This document shows positions 56,517 through 59,877 of a DNA stretch of 59,877 nucleotides, in pieces. Made by a program: the position numbers and the translations under genes. Source of the DNA: Motilimonas pumila (GTDB taxonomy: Bacteria > Pseudomonadota > Gammaproteobacteria > Enterobacterales > CBDFNC01); NCBI RefSeq assembly GCF_003596335.1, contig NZ_QZCH01000025.1:1-59877 (forward strand), in the 5' to 3' direction. The stretch's first letter is position 1; each line of letters begins with the position of its first letter. The notes under the pieces were generated by a model. It saw nothing but the letters and a program-made list of their open reading frames with translations. It did not search any database and was not told the origin of the DNA.

Positions 56517-56531
56517 TAGACCGGTCGGTAT
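56517..56531. promoter_or_regulatory. TetR-type operator, site 4
   Basis: TAGACCGGTCGGTAT, nearly identical to site 2. Lies 65 bases upstream of the TIP30-like gene and partly overlaps its likely promoter (TATATT follows). Confidence 0.65.
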
Positions 56532-56597
56532 GCTATATTGTGTGTACAAGTTCGAGGCAACATTTAGTATTAAAGATAAAAAAACGGTGGATTTAAT

Positions 56598-57263
56598 ATG
56601 AACAGAACAATCATTATTGCTGGAGCAAGTGGTTTAGTTGGACGAGAAACTTTGAGTGCTTTATTGGACAATGAAAGCTTCGGAACCGTCTACGCCTTGT
56701 CTCGACGAGAGCTTAACAAAGAACACTATAAGTTGAAGCAGATAATCGACAGTAACCTAAATGTTCCAGCGATTGCTCTTGATACTGTTTTTCCTGATGT
56801 TGGCGTTATTGCTTTAGGCACCACGATTAAAAAAGCAGGCACTAAAGAGAAGCTGCGTGCTATTGATGTAGATCTAGTCGTTTCTACAGCAAAAAAAATG
56901 AAAGACATCGGTGTTAAACACCTTATCGTCGTGTCGTGTCTTGGTGCGGACTGTAATGCTCGTTCGCACTATCTTCGATGCAAAGGAGAGATGGAAATCA
57001 AAGTTGAACTACTCAATTTTGAGAAAACGACATTCTTACACCCCGGACCACTAGCTGGCAATCGTCAGGAAAATAGACCGGATGAAACATTACTTCAAGG
57101 CGTCCTTCAAGTATGTAGACCATTGATGTTGGGGAGCTTGAAAAAATACCTACCGATTCATGCCACAAATATCGCGAAAAGCATTGTTGTGCACTCGACA
57201 TTCCCGACGCCGAGTAAGGTGGAGAGGCTAGATTCTATAGATATGATGAAGCTTGTTTCTTAG
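56598..57263 (+). CDS. NAD(P)-binding TIP30-like oxidoreductase
   Basis: 221-residue atypical short-chain dehydrogenase. Nucleotide motif IIAGASGLVGRETL, then GTTIKKAGTKEKLRAIDVD, SCLGADCNARSHYLRCKGEME (with the YxxxK of SDRs) and LHPGPLAGNR. Such proteins are annotated as nucleoside-diphosphate-sugar epimerases or NAD(P)H-binding proteins; their substrate is unclear. Likely repressed by the divergent TetR protein through site 4. Confidence 0.87.
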   Translation: MNRTIIIAGASGLVGRETLSALLDNESFGTVYALSRRELNKEHYKLKQIIDSNLNVPAIALDTVFPDVGVIALGTTIKKAGTKEKLRAIDVDLVVSTAKKMKDIGVKHLIVVSCLGADCNARSHYLRCKGEMEIKVELLNFEKTTFLHPGPLAGNRQENRPDETLLQGVLQVCRPLMLGSLKKYLPIHATNIAKSIVVHSTFPTPSKVERLDSIDMMKLVS

Positions 57264-57323
57264 TCCCACTATCCGCGAATCGATATTCGCCCATATTTAA
57301 CCTGAATTTAGGAAGCGATACTA

Positions 57324-57830
57324 ATGATATACAAGGTGTCATTTTTATTGATAGCTTTGATGTCGGTAAAACAAACATTTGCAGAAGAGCTAACAACTGC
57401 TCCTTTGTATAAGCAATACGACTCGTGGTCATATGATCATTATCGTGTGATAACAAACAATACTAGAACCTTATGGTTTGTCGATTATTACGCTATTAGT
57501 CATCGACAAAATGCACAAGGTGACAATGCTCTAATATTAACGTTCATACCCGACAAACTCACGCAACAGAAAGTAAGAACAGCAACCATTGAGGCGTTAG
57601 AAGGCTCGAACCTAGGGATAAATATTCATGATCCTAGTATTCAAAAATTAGCGAATAGCTTGTCAGTATCACTAGTAAAGGGGGATGTGATTGCCATTAT
57701 TTACAATGGGAAAAGCATGCAGGTTCAACATAATAGCGATGTTATTTATCAAGCTCGATCAACGTCTCAACAGAGCATGGCATTGAGTAATATTTGGCTC
57801 GGTGAGAGCCCGGTTGATGATTTGCTATAA
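57324..57830 (+). CDS. Secreted chalcone-isomerase-like protein
   Basis: 168 residues, signal peptide to about residue 20 (KQTFAEE). The mature protein fits the chalcone-isomerase-like fold found in bacterial secreted proteins: WFVDYYAISHRQNAQGD, IPDKLTQQKVRTATIEAL, VSLVKGDVIAIIYNGKSMQV and IWLGESPVDDLL at the end. Such proteins are thought to bind small lipidic ligands rather than isomerise flavonoids. AGGAAG precedes the ATG. The next gene overlaps its end. Confidence 0.8.
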   Translation: MIYKVSFLLIALMSVKQTFAEELTTAPLYKQYDSWSYDHYRVITNNTRTLWFVDYYAISHRQNAQGDNALILTFIPDKLTQQKVRTATIEALEGSNLGINIHDPSIQKLANSLSVSLVKGDVIAIIYNGKSMQVQHNSDVIYQARSTSQQSMALSNIWLGESPVDDLL

Positions 57831-58407
57831 AGAGAGATTAATTTGGGTAAAACACCTCATTATCATGATTTTAATACTACAGCCTTTCGCGGCAATGAGC
57901 GGAGAGAATAGAATGATCAGCATTAATCGAGAAAAGTACGAAACCTTTTCCAAAGGGCTTCAGTATGAATTGCTATTTCGAAACCTAGGTAAGCAGGTGT
58001 TTTCTGAATTAAAGAACAACCCTCCTGGTAGCATGACCGCAGATAGTTTGGATCTTTTGAGTAAAATGGAGCATCACAATACTAAGGTGATGGATCCGGT
58101 CCGACAACAATTTAATGTGGATAGCTCCATCGGCTGTAAAGACAAAATATTCGCAAAAACGGTAACAATTTCATTGAAAATGATGCCGAACCTGGGTTCA
58201 CGATACCTAGAGGGAAGTGCTGAACGATTTGTTCATCAATTGAAAGGAATTCAAGCTTCTAGCCCTAGCGGTTTTGAAGAGGAAATGAACTATATGGTGG
58301 AACATGAAAAAGCACTCTATGGATATTTATTTCATTTAAATCAGGGCGAATTATTACGTGCACATTTGGTTCTCAAAGAGTTTGTTTTAGAACATGATAT
58401 TCATTAG
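57817..58407 (+). CDS. Secreted helical protein, unknown function
   Basis: About 196 residues. A hydrophobic segment (HLIIMILILQPFAAMSGEN) looks like a signal peptide, followed by an all-helical, charged mature domain with one conspicuous C (SIGCKDK). The start is uncertain: ATG 57817 overlaps the previous gene by 14 bases, while ATG 57865 gives a short but usable signal. Coupled to the chalcone-like gene, so probably functionally related. I do not recognise the family. Confidence 0.6.
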   Translation: MICYKERLIWVKHLIIMILILQPFAAMSGENRMISINREKYETFSKGLQYELLFRNLGKQVFSELKNNPPGSMTADSLDLLSKMEHHNTKVMDPVRQQFNVDSSIGCKDKIFAKTVTISLKMMPNLGSRYLEGSAERFVHQLKGIQASSPSGFEEEMNYMVEHEKALYGYLFHLNQGELLRAHLVLKEFVLEHDIH

Positions 58408-58464
58408 GTTGATTAATAATGAACTCGCTCTGTTTTTACTTATTAGATTCAAAAGAGGTCATAA

Positions 58465-58814
58465 ATGAAAAAACTGCCTTTAATGACCTTGTATGGATAA
58501 TTCCCCTACCAAACTTGTTAGTACTTCCACTTTTGGGCTGCGAAACAACAGTTGACCCTATTGCTCATCAAAACAAACTGAATTCCGTAGACGAAAGTAT
58601 TTTGATTATTGATGGTCATGCTGAAAACCTAGGGTAGGAGAAAGTTCTCACTATCGACCACTCTCGACTCGCTGATCAAGCTGGTGAGTATTTAGCGCCA
58701 AGTCGAGTGGACTTTTATAGCGATGATGAACTGAATACTCAATTGTTAAAAGAGAACTTGCAAGTAGGCTTGGATCTTCCATTTCGTGTGTTGAACTACT
58801 TAGTGGCGCTATAG
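58465..58814 (+). pseudogene. DUF302-like lipoprotein gene, frameshifted and with an amber codon
   Basis: A lipoprotein-type start, ATG 58465 (MKKLPLMTLYG) behind AAGAGGT, hits TAA at 58498-58500. The same signal continues in another frame (LPNLLVLPLLGC, a lipobox), then SVDESILIIDGHAENLG, a TAG at 58635-58637, and directly EKVLTIDHSRLADQAGEYL, FYSDDELNTQLLKEN and VGLDLPFRVLNYL to TAG 58812-58814. The second part is a clear DUF302 pattern. Two separate lesions (one frameshift, one nonsense) make it a probable pseudogene. Confidence 0.7.
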
Positions 58815-59215
58815 AACAATAAATAAACACTCAACTTTATCGCTATATGACATTTAAATGCTTCCCTAAATAAGAAACCATACTTGATGAAAGGGAGGTG
58901 TGGCTTATTCTTACCAAGAAGCTATTAGCTAATTTAATGGAAGGGGCGCTCAATGTTAATGTTGCCGGGATGATGTCGAAGTGTAATTTATATAAACGAT
59001 GAAGCACACTTAGCAATACTGTTTTTTAGTGAAGTTGAAGCGCGTTTTATACGCTTTTTCAATGCTCTCACAGTGGGTGCCTCAATCTCATGACTCATAA
59101 ACACCTACTCCAATATTAAGCTGAATTATTGATAGCGGCTAGAGACTGCAAGTCTAAGGTGCTAAAGCTAAAACAAGTCGTGAATGTGAGATTATAGATA
59201 ATCTCACTTCGACTG
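58815..59215. other. Non-coding or decayed region
   Basis: About 400 bases without a credible gene. A roughly 33-codon open stretch ending at 59092 (DEAHLAILFFSEVEARFIRF) reads like a protein remnant but I cannot name it. AT-rich like the rest of this end. Confidence 0.4.
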
Positions 59216-59599
59216 TCATTGTTTTACTCTCGCTTTTAATATCGCTAAACCGACTAAACCAAAGCCAAGCTCTAAGATAATGTAAAGCCATAAAACCCCG
59301 TTAGGATTGCCGTCTATACCAACGCTTAAAAACCGTCCTGCGACTAAACCAAACATAAAAATAACAAGATTGATTAACGCTCCTGTTGTGTGTTTTGGAT
59401 TGAATGCACCAATAACCCAGTATGTAGCCGTAGCTAAATACAATCCCATAACAGCCCTGAATATATGAGAGCTTTCAACACTATTGACTTCAATATTAAA
59501 CAAAAATGCCATGGATGTTTTGGGGTCAAACCCGTATGACAAGGCAATAGGAACCAAACCGCCAGTGGCCAGTAACAAAAATATTTTCTCTTTATTCAT
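59216..59599 (-). CDS. DUF4345 membrane protein
   Basis: 127 residues with four hydrophobic helices: about 6-24, 45-64, 73-92 and 103-122. The pattern SSHIFRAVMGLYLATATYWV and FGLVAGRFLSVGIDGNPNG fits DUF4345. Function unknown. Followed by AT-rich DNA on both sides. Confidence 0.8.
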   Translation of the reverse strand: MNKEKIFLLLATGGLVPIALSYGFDPKTSMAFLFNIEVNSVESSHIFRAVMGLYLATATYWVIGAFNPKHTTGALINLVIFMFGLVAGRFLSVGIDGNPNGVLWLYIILELGFGLVGLAILKARVKQ

Positions 59600-59633
59600 C
59601 TATACCTCGTTTATTTTAGCATTCATACTGTTT

Positions 59634-59877
59634 TTAACTTTCCGTGTTGTACTGTTTTGTCACTAATATAGTAGCTTGCTGAATTGGAAGTAGCATGGTT
59701 TTAAGCAGATTTTTCAGGCCGCTTTCCCGATTGTGAAGTGGGAGTGAGGTTTTTAGCTCATTCACAATGACATGGAACTTATCGTTGCACACAATATATT
59801 GGCGTTGTTGACTAAATAGGGAACCTTTCTCGAAAACTGCGATCAGATCATTGAGCACGATACATGGAAGTGATTCT
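59634..59877 (-). CDS. C-terminal part of an unrecognised protein (runs off window)
   Basis: Minus-strand frame open from the right edge to a stop at 59634, about 80 codons, ending TKQYNTES. An in-frame GTG at 59858 exists, but the frame continues to the edge, so the start is probably outside. Mixed helix/strand content with FEKGSLFSQQRQYIVC; no family recognised. Confidence 0.4.
   Translation of the reverse strand, partial: ESLPCIVLNDLIAVFEKGSLFSQQRQYIVCNDKFHVIVNELKTSLPLHNRESGLKNLLKTMLLPIQQATILVTKQYNTES

Noticed and set aside
58815..59215. Transposase remnant in the right-end gap
   Set aside because: No recognisable transposase motifs or terminal inverted repeats were found.

Overview
The window looks like chromosomal DNA of a marine-type gammaproteobacterium (Alteromonadales/Vibrio/Shewanella-like; genus not determinable from sequence alone). 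Pointers are RlmF, a YiaY-like iron alcohol dehydrogenase, FocA, AcrAB-type and VexEF-like RND pumps, BCCT and AGCS sodium-coupled transporters, a vibriolysin-like M4 protease and a LapG protease. Gene density is high, most genes have clear Shine-Dalgarno sites, and many end in intrinsic terminators. I saw no rRNA, tRNA, CRISPR array or intact insertion sequence.

Layout. 1-1.25 kb: 3' part of a tripeptidyl-aminopeptidase-like hydrolase with a disrupted 5' end. 1.3-10.8 kb: small membrane protein, glycosyltransferase, ArnT-like membrane glycosyltransferase divergent from a two-component system, two HAD hydrolases, a membrane protein and an enoyl-CoA hydratase-like protein. 10.9-15.5 kb: an RND adaptor/pump operon whose pump gene ends in a 14-unit, 27-bp tandem array that runs through several in-frame stop codons. 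15.8-26.5 kb: NYN protein, a FocA-CBS fusion preceded by a coupled leader ORF, LysR regulator, RlmF, alanine/sodium symporter, tandem DUF2061 protein, Fe-alcohol dehydrogenase, MDR oxidoreductase, DUF2750. 26.8-33.2 kb: a 1342-residue hybrid two-component regulator followed by a secreted M4 protease with two chitin-binding modules. 33.4-42.6 kb: lipase-like hydrolase, adenine deaminase, BCCT transporter, membrane glycosyltransferase, hemerythrin, Nudix, LapG, TM2 protein, CARB-like class A beta-lactamase. 42.7-46.7 kb: TAXI binding protein in an operon with a free-standing LapD-like periplasmic domain, HNH nuclease, thioredoxin-like protein, hypothetical protein, lipoprotein. 46.9-52.3 kb: AcrAB-like pump and an EamA transporter.

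52.4-59.9 kb looks like an accessory block. A TetR regulator and four related inverted-repeat sites (two in the Fe-alcohol dehydrogenase/radical-SAM intergenic region, two between tetR and a TIP30-like oxidoreductase gene) suggest one regulon: Fe-alcohol dehydrogenase, radical SAM-SPASM maturase, overlapping membrane protein, tetR and the TIP30-like protein. A chalcone-isomerase-like secreted protein, a helical secreted protein, a doubly broken DUF302 lipoprotein gene and a DUF4345 protein follow.

The most unusual items are: (1) the LapD-type periplasmic domain without any cytoplasmic output, translationally coupled to a TAXI protein and about 3 kb from lapG; (2) the repeat array with periodically repeated stop codons at the end of an RND pump gene; (3) the TetR operator network around the radical-SAM/alcohol-dehydrogenase block; (4) the FocA-CBS fusion with a probable internal start.
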